Assembly (NCBI RefSeq): GCF_014203365.1
Contig: NZ_JACHIS010000001.1
Location: 1,054,001 to 1,118,000 of the forward strand
DNA: 64,000 nt
Direction of reading: 5' to 3'
Origin: Actinoalloteichus hymeniacidonis
GTDB taxonomy: Bacteria > Actinomycetota > Actinomycetes > Mycobacteriales > Pseudonocardiaceae
Both the position numbers and the translations under genes were made by a program. Every line of letters begins with the position of its first letter. Position 1 is the first letter of the stretch. Of this stretch, positions 9,748 to 19,200 are shown in pieces. The notes under the pieces were generated by a model. That model did not search any database. It saw nothing but the letters and a program-made list of their open reading frames with translations, and was not told the origin of the DNA.

Positions 9748-12393
9748 GTGCCGCGCGCAGGAGCGAGAGAGACTTCTCGGGTGGACGAGGCGTCGAAGCA
9801 GGCCGATGCCGCCGACTCAGCCGATCGGCGGGCCGCCGAGCGTGCCGATGGCCCGCCGCGCCGGGGTGAACTGCGGGTCTATCTCGGCGCGGCGGCCGGG
9901 GTCGGCAAGACCTACGCCATGCTCGGGGAGGCGGCCCGGCGGCGGGATCGCGGCGCGGACGTGGTGATCGGCTTCGTCGAGAGCCATGGCCGGGCGCTCA
10001 CCGAGGCCCTGACCGAGGGCATCGAGGCGGTGCCGCGCCGGATGCTGCACTACCGGGGCCGCGAGCTGCCGGAGCTGGATCTCGACGCGGTCCTCGCCAG
10101 GGCACCCGAGATCGCGCTGGTGGACGAACTGGCGCACACCAACGTGCCCGGCTCCCGCCACGCGCAACGCTGGGAGGACATCGAGGCGCTGTTGGCGGCG
10201 GGCATCGATGTGTTGACCACGCTCAACATCCAGCACATGGAGAGCCTCAACGATGTGGTCGAGACGATCACCGGCACCCGCCAGCGGGAGACCGTGCCCG
10301 ACGAGGTGGTGCGGGCTGCGGAACAGGTCGAGCTGGTGGACATCACCCCGGAGGCACTGCGTCGGCGGATGGCGCACGGCAACGTCTATCCGGCGCACCG
10401 GGTCGACGCCGCCCTGGCGAACTTCTTCCGCCCGGGAAATCTGGGCGCCCTGCGGGAACTGGCGCTGTTGTGGGTCGCCGATCAGGTCGATGTGGCGTTG
10501 CGCCGGTACCGCGCCGATCAACACATCACCCAGACCTGGGAGACCCGGGAACGGGTCGTGGTGTCCATCACGGGCGGCGCGGAGAGCGAGACACTGATCC
10601 GGCGGGCGCGTCGGATCGCCAACCGTGCCGGGGCCGAGCTGTTCGTGGTCCATGCGCTGCGCGGCGACGGGCTCGCGGGCAGCCAACCGGCCGAGGTGGC
10701 CCGGTGTCGGCGGCTGGCCGTCGACCTGGGCGCCAGTTTCCACCTGGTGCTCGGCGACGACGTACCCAGCGCGTTGCTCGATTTCGCCAGGGGCGTCGAC
10801 GCCACCCAGCTCGTGCTGGGCAGTTCCCGGCGTTCACGGGCCGCCCGGTTGTGGGACGAGGGCATCGGCGCCGCGTTGGTGCGTGAGTCGGGTTCGATCG
10901 ACGTCCACATCGTCACCCATGCGCACGCCGGTCGGGGACATCGCAAACGGATGGACCCGATACCCGTCGGCCGCAAGGCGCTCGGCTGGGTGCTGGCCGT
11001 CCTGCTGCCTGCCGCGATCGCCGTCTTCGGCCTGCTACTGCACTCCAAGCTCGACCTGTCCACCGAGGTCGTCGGTTTCCTGCTGGTCATCGTGGTGGTG
11101 GCCCTGGTCGGCGGCCTCGGGCCCGCGTTGTGCGCGGCTGCGGTCTCCGGCGCGCTGCTGACCTATTTCTTCACCACCCCGATGTTCTCGCTGGTGGTCT
11201 CGGCTCGTCAGCAGATCGTCACGCTGGTGGTGATGGTGGCGGTCGCGGTGATGGTGGCGCTGGTGGTGGACCGCGCCGCGCGATCCGCCGATCAAGCCGG
11301 TCGATCGCGTGCCGAGGCGATGCTGCTCGCGTCCTATTCGCGGACCGTGCTCACCCATTCGGAGCCGTTGCAGCGGCTACTGGACAAGATCAGGGAGAAC
11401 TTCGGGGTGAGTTCGGTGGTGTTGCAGGAGAACCGGGGCGGAGGTTGGGAACGGGTCGCCGTCAGCGGCGATTCCGACACGCCGACCGAGCGGTCCGACA
11501 CGCCCGAGGCCGATACCGAGGTCGCGGTCAACCCGGAGGTGCGGCTCGTGCTGCGGGGACGGGTGCTCCCGGCGTCGGACCAGCTCGTGCTGGAGGCCGC
11601 GGCCGGGCAGGCGCTGCTGGCCCTGCGTCAGCAGCGGATGGTCGTCGAGACCCAGGACGCGCAACGTCGGGCCGACGCGACCGGCCTGCGCACCGCGCTG
11701 CTCGCTTCGCTCGGTCATGATCTGCGCACCCCGCTGACCACCGCGAAGACCGCGTTGGCCAGTCTGCGCGATCCCACGCTGCGGTTGTCCGATGTCGACA
11801 CCGCCGAGTTGCTGGCCTCGGTCGACGAGGCGACCGATCGGCTCACCGGATTGGTGGCGAATCTGTTGGACTCCTCGCGGCTGGCCACCGGAGCGGTGAC
11901 CCCGTTGATCGAGCCGGTCGGGCTCGACGAGGTGGTGTACACCGCGCTCTCCGGAATGGAGGGCCGCGAATCGGTGCGGGTCGAGATCGACGAGCGGTCG
12001 CCGTCGGTCTCCGCCGATACCGGGCTTCTCGAACGGGTGGTGGCCAACGTCATCGACAACGCCCTGCGCTACGGCCGAACCGAACCCGAATCGGTGGTCT
12101 ACGTCCGGGCCAGTGTGCACGGCGCCCAGGCCGAACTGCGGGTGGTCGACTCCGGACCCGGGGTGCCCAGCGGGGCGGCGGAGGACGTCTTCGCCCCGTT
12201 CCAACGGCTCGGCGACCGGGAGCCACGCACCGGCCTCGGGCTCGGATTGAGCGTGGCCAGAGGCTTCATGACCGCGATGCATGGCACGATCCGCGCCGAG
12301 GACACCCCGGGCGGCGGGCTCACCGTGGTGCTCGCCCTGCCGGTGGCAGGCGAGGCGGCGAGCGATCCAACGGACGAGTCGGCGGCGCGATGA
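9748..12393 (+). CDS. kdpD: Osmosensitive potassium-channel sensor histidine kinase KdpD
   Basis: 881 residues from GTG 9748, chosen because GGGAAGGGGA (9731-9740) precedes it; upstream codons overlap kdpC in another frame and are not conserved KdpD. Domains in order: KdpD N-terminal domain with Walker A GAAAGVGKT at residues 47-55, a universal-stress-protein-like domain (about 270-390), four membrane helices (about 410-500), a GAF-like region, then HisKA with phospho-acceptor His657 (LGHDLRTPL) and an HATPase domain (NVIDNALRYG; GLGLGLSVARGF). It senses potassium limitation and phosphorylates KdpE. It overlaps kdpE by 4 bases. Confidence 0.96.
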   Translation: MPRAGARETSRVDEASKQADAADSADRRAAERADGPPRRGELRVYLGAAAGVGKTYAMLGEAARRRDRGADVVIGFVESHGRALTEALTEGIEAVPRRMLHYRGRELPELDLDAVLARAPEIALVDELAHTNVPGSRHAQRWEDIEALLAAGIDVLTTLNIQHMESLNDVVETITGTRQRETVPDEVVRAAEQVELVDITPEALRRRMAHGNVYPAHRVDAALANFFRPGNLGALRELALLWVADQVDVALRRYRADQHITQTWETRERVVVSITGGAESETLIRRARRIANRAGAELFVVHALRGDGLAGSQPAEVARCRRLAVDLGASFHLVLGDDVPSALLDFARGVDATQLVLGSSRRSRAARLWDEGIGAALVRESGSIDVHIVTHAHAGRGHRKRMDPIPVGRKALGWVLAVLLPAAIAVFGLLLHSKLDLSTEVVGFLLVIVVVALVGGLGPALCAAAVSGALLTYFFTTPMFSLVVSARQQIVTLVVMVAVAVMVALVVDRAARSADQAGRSRAEAMLLASYSRTVLTHSEPLQRLLDKIRENFGVSSVVLQENRGGGWERVAVSGDSDTPTERSDTPEADTEVAVNPEVRLVLRGRVLPASDQLVLEAAAGQALLALRQQRMVVETQDAQRRADATGLRTALLASLGHDLRTPLTTAKTALASLRDPTLRLSDVDTAELLASVDEATDRLTGLVANLLDSSRLATGAVTPLIEPVGLDEVVYTALSGMEGRESVRVEIDERSPSVSADTGLLERVVANVIDNALRYGRTEPESVVYVRASVHGAQAELRVVDSGPGVPSGAAEDVFAPFQRLGDREPRTGLGLGLSVARGFMTAMHGTIRAEDTPGGGLTVVLALPVAGEAASDPTDESAAR

Positions 12394-13067
12394 CCACCGT
12401 GCTGGTGGTGGACGACGAGAAGGCCTTGGTTCGCGCCCTGCGGATCAACCTCGCCGCCCACGGCTACGACGTTCTCGCCGCGCACGACGGTGCGAGCGCG
12501 CTGCGCGTCGCCGCCACCGGGAAACCCGACGTCGTCCTGCTCGATCTCGGCCTGCCCGATCTGGACGGCACCACGGTGATCGAGGGGCTGCGCGGCTGGA
12601 ACCGCGTCCCGATCATCGTGTTGTCCGCCCGTACCGACTCCTCGGACAAGGTGCGCGCCCTGGACGCGGGTGCCGACGACTACGTCACCAAACCCTTCGG
12701 GATGGATGAGTTGCTGGCCCGGCTGCGGGCCGCCATCCGCCGCTCGGGCGTGGCCGAGTCCGACGAACCTCGGGTGCAGACCGCGTCGTTCAGCGTGGAC
12801 CTGGCGGCCAAACAGGTGTATCGCGGTGAGGAAGCCGTTCATCTGACGCCCACCGAGTGGGGCATCCTCGAAGTGCTGGTTCGGAATCGAGGCAGGCTGG
12901 TGCCTCGGCAACAGTTGTTGCGCGAGGTCTGGGGCCCGGGTTATCCGGCGGAGAACCACTACCTGCGGGTGTACCTGGCGCAGCTGCGCCGCAAGCTGGA
13001 GCCCGATCCGCGTAACCCGCGTCATCTGCGCACCGAGGCGGGGATGGGGTACCGGTTCGACGTCTGA
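12390..13067 (+). CDS. kdpE: Response regulator KdpE
   Basis: 225 residues. The receiver domain has the acidic pocket (VVDDE), phospho-acceptor Asp52 (VLLDLGLPD), conserved Ser/Thr (VLSA) and Lys (VTKPFG). An OmpR/PhoB-type winged helix follows (HLTPTEWGILEVLVRN ... YLRVYLAQLRRKLE). When phosphorylated by KdpD it activates the kdp operon. It ends the operon; a strong hairpin lies 34 bases beyond the stop. Confidence 0.96.
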   Translation: MTTVLVVDDEKALVRALRINLAAHGYDVLAAHDGASALRVAATGKPDVVLLDLGLPDLDGTTVIEGLRGWNRVPIIVLSARTDSSDKVRALDAGADDYVTKPFGMDELLARLRAAIRRSGVAESDEPRVQTASFSVDLAAKQVYRGEEAVHLTPTEWGILEVLVRNRGRLVPRQQLLREVWGPGYPAENHYLRVYLAQLRRKLEPDPRNPRHLRTEAGMGYRFDV

Positions 13068-13100
13068 GGATGCCGCTCGCTCAGCGGCGATGCACCCGAG

Positions 13101-13145
13101 ACGAGGCAGGCCGCGCCCCCTGTCCAGGGACACGGCCTGCCTCGT
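13101..13145. terminator. Bidirectional hairpin between kdpE and the convergent surface-protein genes
   Basis: A perfect 13-base inverted repeat (ACGAGGCAGGCCG at 13101-13113, complement at 13133-13145) separated by 19 bases that can form a further short stem. It lies between two converging transcription units, so it probably terminates both. There is no marked T run. Confidence 0.75.
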
Positions 13146-13163
13146 GGCGTGGCAATCGGCGAC

Positions 13164-13859
13164 TCAGGCCGAGGCACCGCGCAGTGGGTCACCGGTCGTC
13201 GACGTCGGGTCGGTGCTCGACGACGGCGGCGGCGGTGGCGGCGAGGACAACGACGGCGGGTCGTCGCCCTCCGGCGGGTCCGTCGGTTCCGGGTCCTCCT
13301 CCGGCGGATCCGAGGGCACCTCGGGATCGCTGGTCGGCGGCTCGGTGGTGTCCGGCGGCGGCGTGTCCGAGGTGGGCGGCGGCGTGTCCGACGTGGGTGG
13401 CTTGGTCGGCGAGTCGGGCGTCGAGCTGCCGCCGTCGTCGCTGCCTCCCCCGCCGTTGCCGTTGCCGCCGTTGCTACCGCCACCATCGCCGGTCGGATTC
13501 GTCGTCCGGTTCGGCGTGTCCTCGGGCGTGTTGCCCGCCTCGGTCTCGTCCTCGACGGTGGTCTCGTCGCCGACGGTGTCGAGGTCCTCGGTCGTCTCCG
13601 AGGTCTCGTCGGTGGTTGTCGACTCCTCCGACGAGTCCGAGGAGCTACCGGGAGTGATCCCGTCCTGCCGGTTGACGACGTCCTGTCGAGTGGGGAGCGG
13701 TCCGGTGCCGTCTCCCTGCGGCGGGGCCGAACCCACACCCAGGGTCGCGATGGTCGCGAACGCGGTGGCGGTCACCACGCCCGCAGCGGCGAGTAGTACC
13801 GCTGGTGGCGCTTTCTTTCGATCATTGTCGTCGCGGCGGTCATCCCGCACGTTTTTCAC
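13164..13859 (-). CDS. Membrane-anchored Thr/Ser/Pro/Asp-rich surface protein
   Basis: 231 residues starting GTG 13859 and overlapping the stop of the upstream CAP-domain gene (GTGA). A basic N-terminus (RDDRRDDNDRKK) is followed by one hydrophobic helix (about residues 18-40), then ~185 residues of low-complexity Thr, Pro, Ser, Asp, Glu and Gly with repeats such as PPTSDTPPP, and no recognisable domain. It looks like a wall-spanning stalk or mucin-like secreted segment. Function unknown. The shared operon with the CAP gene, whose linker has the same composition, suggests they work at the same surface location. Confidence 0.7.
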   Translation of the reverse strand: MKNVRDDRRDDNDRKKAPPAVLLAAAGVVTATAFATIATLGVGSAPPQGDGTGPLPTRQDVVNRQDGITPGSSSDSSEESTTTDETSETTEDLDTVGDETTVEDETEAGNTPEDTPNRTTNPTGDGGGSNGGNGNGGGGSDDGGSSTPDSPTKPPTSDTPPPTSDTPPPDTTEPPTSDPEVPSDPPEEDPEPTDPPEGDDPPSLSSPPPPPPSSSTDPTSTTGDPLRGASA

Positions 13860-14656
13860 CGTCCGAATACTTGTGTCCAGTACCAGCCGTTAGTGTCCAA
13901 CCCCACTCCGATCGTGGTCAGATCGCAGTTGAGGATGTTCCCCCGGTGGCCAGGGGATTCGAGCCACATCTGCATCACCTGGTCGGCGCTGCGAGCGCCC
14001 ATCGCGATGTTCTCCGCGGCGGGGCTGGGATGTCCGGCCGCGTTCGCGCGATCCACGAAACTCGTGCCTTCCGGCGATTCGTGGGAGAAGTAATCACGAT
14101 TCGCCATATCGCTGCTGTGTGCCTGCGCCGCGTTGACGAGTCGCTCGTCGAACTGTAGCTGCCCACAGCCCGCGTCACTCCTGGCTTGATTCACCAGGTC
14201 CACCACTGCGGCGGCCTCCGGGGAGTGCCCTGGCGCCGATTCCGGCTCGGGCTGCGGTTCTGGTTCTGGCTCCGGCTCCGGCGGCGGTGGCGGCGGTGGT
14301 TCCTCGGTTGTCTCCGAGTCGGTTTCCTCGGTCGTGGTGACCGGTGGCGGCTCCGTCATGCTCGGTTCGGACGGAGCGGACTCGGTGGTGCTCGGTGCGG
14401 GCGGCTCGGATTGCGATGTGGGAGCCGACGCACCGTCGGATAAGTGTGGCGGGCCGGTGGAATGCGTCGATTCGACCACCGAATCGGTGGCGGCGAAGAA
14501 CGAGGAATCCTCCGACGTCACAGTGAGAACCCCGGCCGCGAATGCTCCGCCGACCATGGCCAGCAGGCCGACGGTCGAGCCGAGGCGTCTGCTCCGGTGG
14601 TGGACCACGGGCGGAGACGGTACCAGGGCGGGGGGACCGCGAACAGGCCAAGCCAA
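13856..14656 (-). CDS. Secreted CAP-domain (SCP/PR-1-like) protein
   Basis: About 266 residues from a TTG at 14656; an in-frame GTG at 14608 is equally possible, as neither has a clear ribosome site. A membrane or signal helix (GSTVGLLAMVGGAFAAGVL) is followed by a Thr/Pro linker with a (PE) repeat, then a C-terminal CAP domain of about 120 residues. The CAP domain has the typical helix VVDLVNQARSDAGCGQL, conserved His-containing motifs (AQAHSSDMA, YFSHESPEG), AENIA, and W..SPGHR.NIL. CAP proteins are extracellular with varied roles. It is divergent from the acylphosphatase gene. Confidence 0.85.
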   Translation of the reverse strand: MAWPVRGPPALVPSPPVVHHRSRRLGSTVGLLAMVGGAFAAGVLTVTSEDSSFFAATDSVVESTHSTGPPHLSDGASAPTSQSEPPAPSTTESAPSEPSMTEPPPVTTTEETDSETTEEPPPPPPPEPEPEPEPQPEPESAPGHSPEAAAVVDLVNQARSDAGCGQLQFDERLVNAAQAHSSDMANRDYFSHESPEGTSFVDRANAAGHPSPAAENIAMGARSADQVMQMWLESPGHRGNILNCDLTTIGVGLDTNGWYWTQVFGR

Positions 14657-14710
14657 GATCGTTTCGGAGCGGGACGCGCCGTCGTGACGTGCGGATCTCG
14701 GTACGGCACC

Positions 14711-15067
14711 ATGACTCGAATGGATAAGGATCTCGGTGTGGAACCGGGTCGCGAACCGGCTGCGGACCGCGTTGGCGAACAGTCAGAGACCGGCGGTGCC
14801 GTCCGACTCACGGCCTGGGTCGCCGGCCGGGTGCAGGGCGTCGGATTCCGCTGGTGGACCCGATGCCGCGCGTTGGAGTTGGGCCTTTCGGGCTATGCGG
14901 AGAATCTGCCGGATGGCCGAGTGGCGGTGGTGGCGCAGGGGTCCGTCGAGGTGGCCGAACGGCTGTTGGCCTTGCTGCGTTCGGGCCAGACGCCGGGTGC
15001 GGTCGACACCGTCGTGCCGCTGTGGACCGAGCCGCAACCGGGCCTCGTGGGATTCGAGGAACGGTGA
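14711..15067 (+). CDS. acyP: Acylphosphatase
   Basis: 118 residues from ATG 14711 (ATG 14720 is an alternative). The core domain carries the signature VAGRVQGVGFR, with the substrate-phosphate-binding Arg, and the second motif GYAENLPDGRV, with the catalytic Asn. It hydrolyses carboxyl-phosphate bonds of acyl phosphates. An unconserved acidic extension of ~35 residues precedes the domain. Acylphosphatase immediately before smc is the arrangement I recall in mycobacteria; here one gene is inserted between them. Confidence 0.93.
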   Translation: MTRMDKDLGVEPGREPAADRVGEQSETGGAVRLTAWVAGRVQGVGFRWWTRCRALELGLSGYAENLPDGRVAVVAQGSVEVAERLLALLRSGQTPGAVDTVVPLWTEPQPGLVGFEER

Positions 15068-15267
15068 TCGCAACAGGAACTTGATCGGTCAATCAGCCGG
15101 TATGAATGCGACCCGAATCACGCAGGAAACGACGATTGGTCTCGTCGTAGGCCACGCTTTCGTCAAGCCGTTAACGCTCGCTCGGGCGAACCCATAGGGT
15201 GAGGCCGTCCCAACCGTCGAATCGGCGGGCGCGGGCAGCGATGTGGGTGGCAACGAAGGGTCGAGGA

Positions 15268-16050
15268 ATGGTCTTCATCGGAATCGGTCTACTGATCGCC
15301 TCAGTGATCGCCTTCTTCTTGATGTCGCACACCCGTAGTGAGTTGCACGCGATGATCGCGGCCGAGACGCTTCCGGTCGCGGAGTTGCGCATGCTGCGTC
15401 AGGCGTCCGACGACATCGGCGCGAAGGGCTCCTTCCGCAAGGAGTGCGAGGTCGTGGGCGGGGCCACAGCCGGCCCGTCGGGAATGCTGCGTTCCGAGCT
15501 GACCGGGACCGAATGCGTCTGGTTCCGCTACCGCATCGAGCGGGAGTACGAGCACGTCACCTACCGGGACAACCAGCGGCATGTCTCCAAGCGCACCGAA
15601 CAGCTCGCCGACCACAGCTCCTCGCAGAGCTACGCGATCCAGGACGACGCGGGCGACACGATCACCATCGAGCCGGGCAATCTGCGACCGGACAAGCCGG
15701 AGCAGGTGCTCAACAGCTACGAGACGGCGCACGGCCCCGGCGGCAGCGGTCTCGGCAACACTCTGATGCGGTTGGTCGGCAATCGGATGGGCGGCGGTGG
15801 CACGCTCGGACATCGTTACACCGAGTGGGTGGTCCGCCCCGGCCAGCGGCTTTACATCCTGGGTGAAGTGAACGACCGGCGCGGCGACTTGACGGTGTCT
15901 CGGCCGGAGAAGGGCCACTTCATCATCTCCACCCGCAGCGAGGAGGAACTCCGCGCTTCCCGCACTACGACACACAAGTTCATCCGCATCGGCATCTTCG
16001 TCGCCGTGCCGCTGGGCATCATCCTCACCATTGCGGGCGCGCTCTCCTGA
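15268..16050 (+). CDS. GIDE-domain membrane protein (MULAN/GIDE-like, no RING)
   Basis: 260 residues from ATG 15268, preceded by GAAGGG (15255-15260); ATG 15241 would add nine residues. One N-terminal membrane helix (FIGIGLLIASVIAFFLM) is followed by a soluble region with the GIDE pattern (VAELRML, KGSFRKECEVVG, SELTGTECVWFRYRIEREYE, WVVRPGQRLYILGEV), and a second membrane helix lies at the C-terminus. In eukaryotes this domain is found in the mitochondrial ubiquitin ligase MULAN, whose RING finger is absent here, so a database label of 'E3 ligase' would mislead. Its role in bacteria is unknown. Confidence 0.8.
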   Translation: MVFIGIGLLIASVIAFFLMSHTRSELHAMIAAETLPVAELRMLRQASDDIGAKGSFRKECEVVGGATAGPSGMLRSELTGTECVWFRYRIEREYEHVTYRDNQRHVSKRTEQLADHSSSQSYAIQDDAGDTITIEPGNLRPDKPEQVLNSYETAHGPGGSGLGNTLMRLVGNRMGGGGTLGHRYTEWVVRPGQRLYILGEVNDRRGDLTVSRPEKGHFIISTRSEEELRASRTTTHKFIRIGIFVAVPLGIILTIAGALS

Positions 16051-16282
16051 GCAGGTCGACGACCCGCGCACCCGACACACACAGTCACCTCCCCCCTGGC
16101 GAGCCCGCTCCTCCAACGAGTGAGAGCTAGATCGCAGTGGTGGCGCTGCCGTGCCGCGACGGACGCGCGCGAGCACCCACCTGTCCGCCAGCACGCCGGT
16201 TGACCTGTGGCGATGAGTACGCTCGTCGGTCTGACCCGCGTCTTGTGGCCGGGAACGAGGAACGTGGAGGGATGGCCGAGCC

Positions 16283-19200
16283 GTGCACCTGAAGAGCCTG
16301 ACGCTCAAGGGATTCAAGTCCTTCGCCTCGGCCACCACGCTGCGTTTCGAACCGGGGATCACCTGTGTGGTCGGCCCGAACGGCTCCGGCAAGTCCAATG
16401 TGCTCGACGCGCTGACCTGGGTGATGGGTGAGAAGGGTGCCAAGGCGCTGCGCGGCGCCAAGATGGAGGACGTCATCTTCGCCGGGACCTCCGGCCGCGC
16501 CCCCCTCGGCCGCGCCGAGGTCACCCTGACCATCGACAACTCCGACGGCGCCCTGCCCATCGAGTACACCGAGGTCTCGATCACCCGCCGGATGTTCCGC
16601 GAGGGCGCCACCGAGTACGAGATCAACGGTGACGCCTGTCGCCTGCTCGATATCCAGGAACTCCTCTCGGACTCCGGTATCGGCCGGGAGATGCACGTCA
16701 TCGTCGGGCAGGGCCAACTCGCCTCGATCCTGGAGTCCAAGCCGGAGGAGCGCCGCGCCTTCATCGAGGAGGCGGCCGGCGTCCTCAAACACCGCAAGCG
16801 CAAAGAGAAGGCGCTGCGCAAGCTCGACGCGATGCAGGCCAATCTGACCCGACTCACCGACCTCACCGCCGAACTACGCCGCCAGCTCAAACCGTTGGGC
16901 AAACAGGCCGAGATCGCCCGCCGCGCCCAGGCCGTGCAGATGGAGTTGCGGGACGCGCGGCTGCGGATCGTGGCCGACGACCTCGTCACCGCCAGGGCCG
17001 ATCTGGCGAGGGACGAGGCCGACGAGGTCTCGGTGCGCACCCGCCGCGCCGAGGTCGAGCGCGCGCTGCAGACGGCGCAGGCCGAGCAGACCGCGCTGGA
17101 GGAACAGCTCGCGCAGGACGCGCCGAGGCTCAACGCCGCCCAGGACACCTGGTATCGGTTGTCGGCCTTGGAGGAACGGTTGCGCGGCACCGTCCGGCTC
17201 GCCGCCGAGCGACACCGCCACCTGGCCGCCCCGTTGGACGGCCCGCGCGGCGGCCGCGACCCGGAGGAGTTGGAGGCCGAGGCGGAGGAGGCCGCCGAGA
17301 CCGAGGTCGAGCTGGCGGAGGTCCTGGAACAGGCCAGATTCGACCTGTCCGATGCGGTCGAGGCACGCGGCAAGGCCGAGCAGGACTTGGCCGCCGTCGA
17401 ACGGGCCCACGTCGCGGCCGTGCGCGCCGTCGCGGACCGTCGGGAGGGCCTGGCGAAACTGGCCGGACAGGTCGAGCTCCTGCGAAGCAAGGCGGACTCG
17501 ACGGCAGAGGAGATCGAACGGCTGTCGGTCGGCCTGGCCGAGGTCTCGGAGCGTGCGGTCGCCGCAGCCGAGGAACTGGCCGAACAGCAGGCGGTCGACG
17601 ACGGCCAGGACACCGACGACGCGGATCTGGGCGACCGACACCGCACGGCGACGGCCGAACGGGAGCAGGCCAGGGAACGGGTCAACGAACTGGTCGCCGC
17701 CGAGCGCGCCGCCGAACGGGAGATCGCGGCCTGGACCGCCAGGGTGGACGCCCTGTCGCTCGGCCTGACCCGCAAGGACGGCGCGGGCGCGCTGCTGGCG
17801 GCGGGGGAACGACTGCCCGGTCTGCTCGGCTCGGTCGCGGCCCTGCTCACCGTCGAGCCCGGCGCGGAGGTGGCGATGGCCGCCGCGTTGGGACCGATCG
17901 CCGACGCGGTGGCGTTGACCGGATTCGACGACGCACTGGTGGCGCTGGAACTGCTCAAGTCCCAGGACGCCGGCCGGGCGAACCTGCTGCTCGGCGGTGC
18001 GCCGCCGATCCCGACCGGCGACCGACCGGCCCTGCCCGCCACGGCCCGCTGGGCGGTCGATCTGGTCGGCGCACCGCAGGGTCTGCGGCCCGCGCTGTTG
18101 CGCGCCTTGGACGGTGTCGTCGTGGTCGAGGACCTGGCGGCCGCCAAGACGCTGGTCGCCGACCAACCCGAGTTGCGGGCGGTGACGCCGCAGGGCGACG
18201 TACTCGGTGCGGGCTTCGCCTCCGGCGGATCCGGGCGCGACCAGAGCGTCATCGAGGTCCAGGCGGCCGTGGACGACGCCGGTCGGGAGCTCACCGCCGC
18301 GCAGCGCAGATTGGAGGGGCTCTCGGCCGCGTTGGAGGGCGCCAGAGCCGACGAGCGGGACCGGCGCGAGCAGATGCGCACCGTCGGCGAGGCCGTCAAC
18401 GAGGCCAAGGTCCGCAAGGCCCGCAGCACCGAGCGGCTGAGCAGACTCGGCCAGGCCGCACGCGCCGCGAGTGCCGAGGCCGAGCAGCTGCTCAATCGAC
18501 GGACCAAGATCGAGGCGACCCACGAACGGATCCTGCGTGAGCTGGACGAGTCGAGGGACCGGCTCGCGGCGGTGGAATCGGAACCCCTGGAGCACGAACC
18601 GGACTCGGACGAACGCGAACAGGCCGCAGCGGCCGTCGACACCTGCCGACAACGGGAGATGGACGCCCGGCTGGTGCAGCGGACGGCGGAGGAACGGGCG
18701 CGGTCGGTGCAGGGCCGGGCCGAGCAGTTGCGCCGGGCCGCCCGCATCGAGCGGGAGAACCGAGCCAGGATCGCCGCCGCACGCCAATCGCGGAATCGTG
18801 GTGCCGCCGTGGCCAAGGCGGTGGTCGACGCGGGTGAGTTCGCGGCGGGCCGCATCGCGGTGTCGTTGAGCCGGGCCGTCCATGAGCGCGATGCCGCCCA
18901 GGCCGCACGTGCCGACCGGGAACAGGCCTTGACCACGGTGCGCAATCGGGCCCGGGAACTCGGCGTCACCCTGGAGAAGCTCACCGATGCCGTGCACCGC
19001 GACGAGGTGCTGCGGGCCGAACGGCGATTGCGGCTGGAACAGCTCGAAACCAAGATCTCCGAGGATTTCGGTATCGGGCTGGACGATCTGGCCGCCGAGT
19101 ACGGCCCGGATATCGGGGTGCCGCCCAGCGCGGCCGAGATGGCGGAGTACGAGGCGGCCCGGGACCGCGGCGAGGAGGTCACCGCACCCGCTCCGGTGCC

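Noticed and set aside
15301-19182. Very long minus-strand open frame opposite acyP-smc
   Set aside because: Its translation is Ser/Arg/Ala-rich without any domain and it lies antisense to a certain smc gene; G+C-rich coding DNA produces such open antisense frames.
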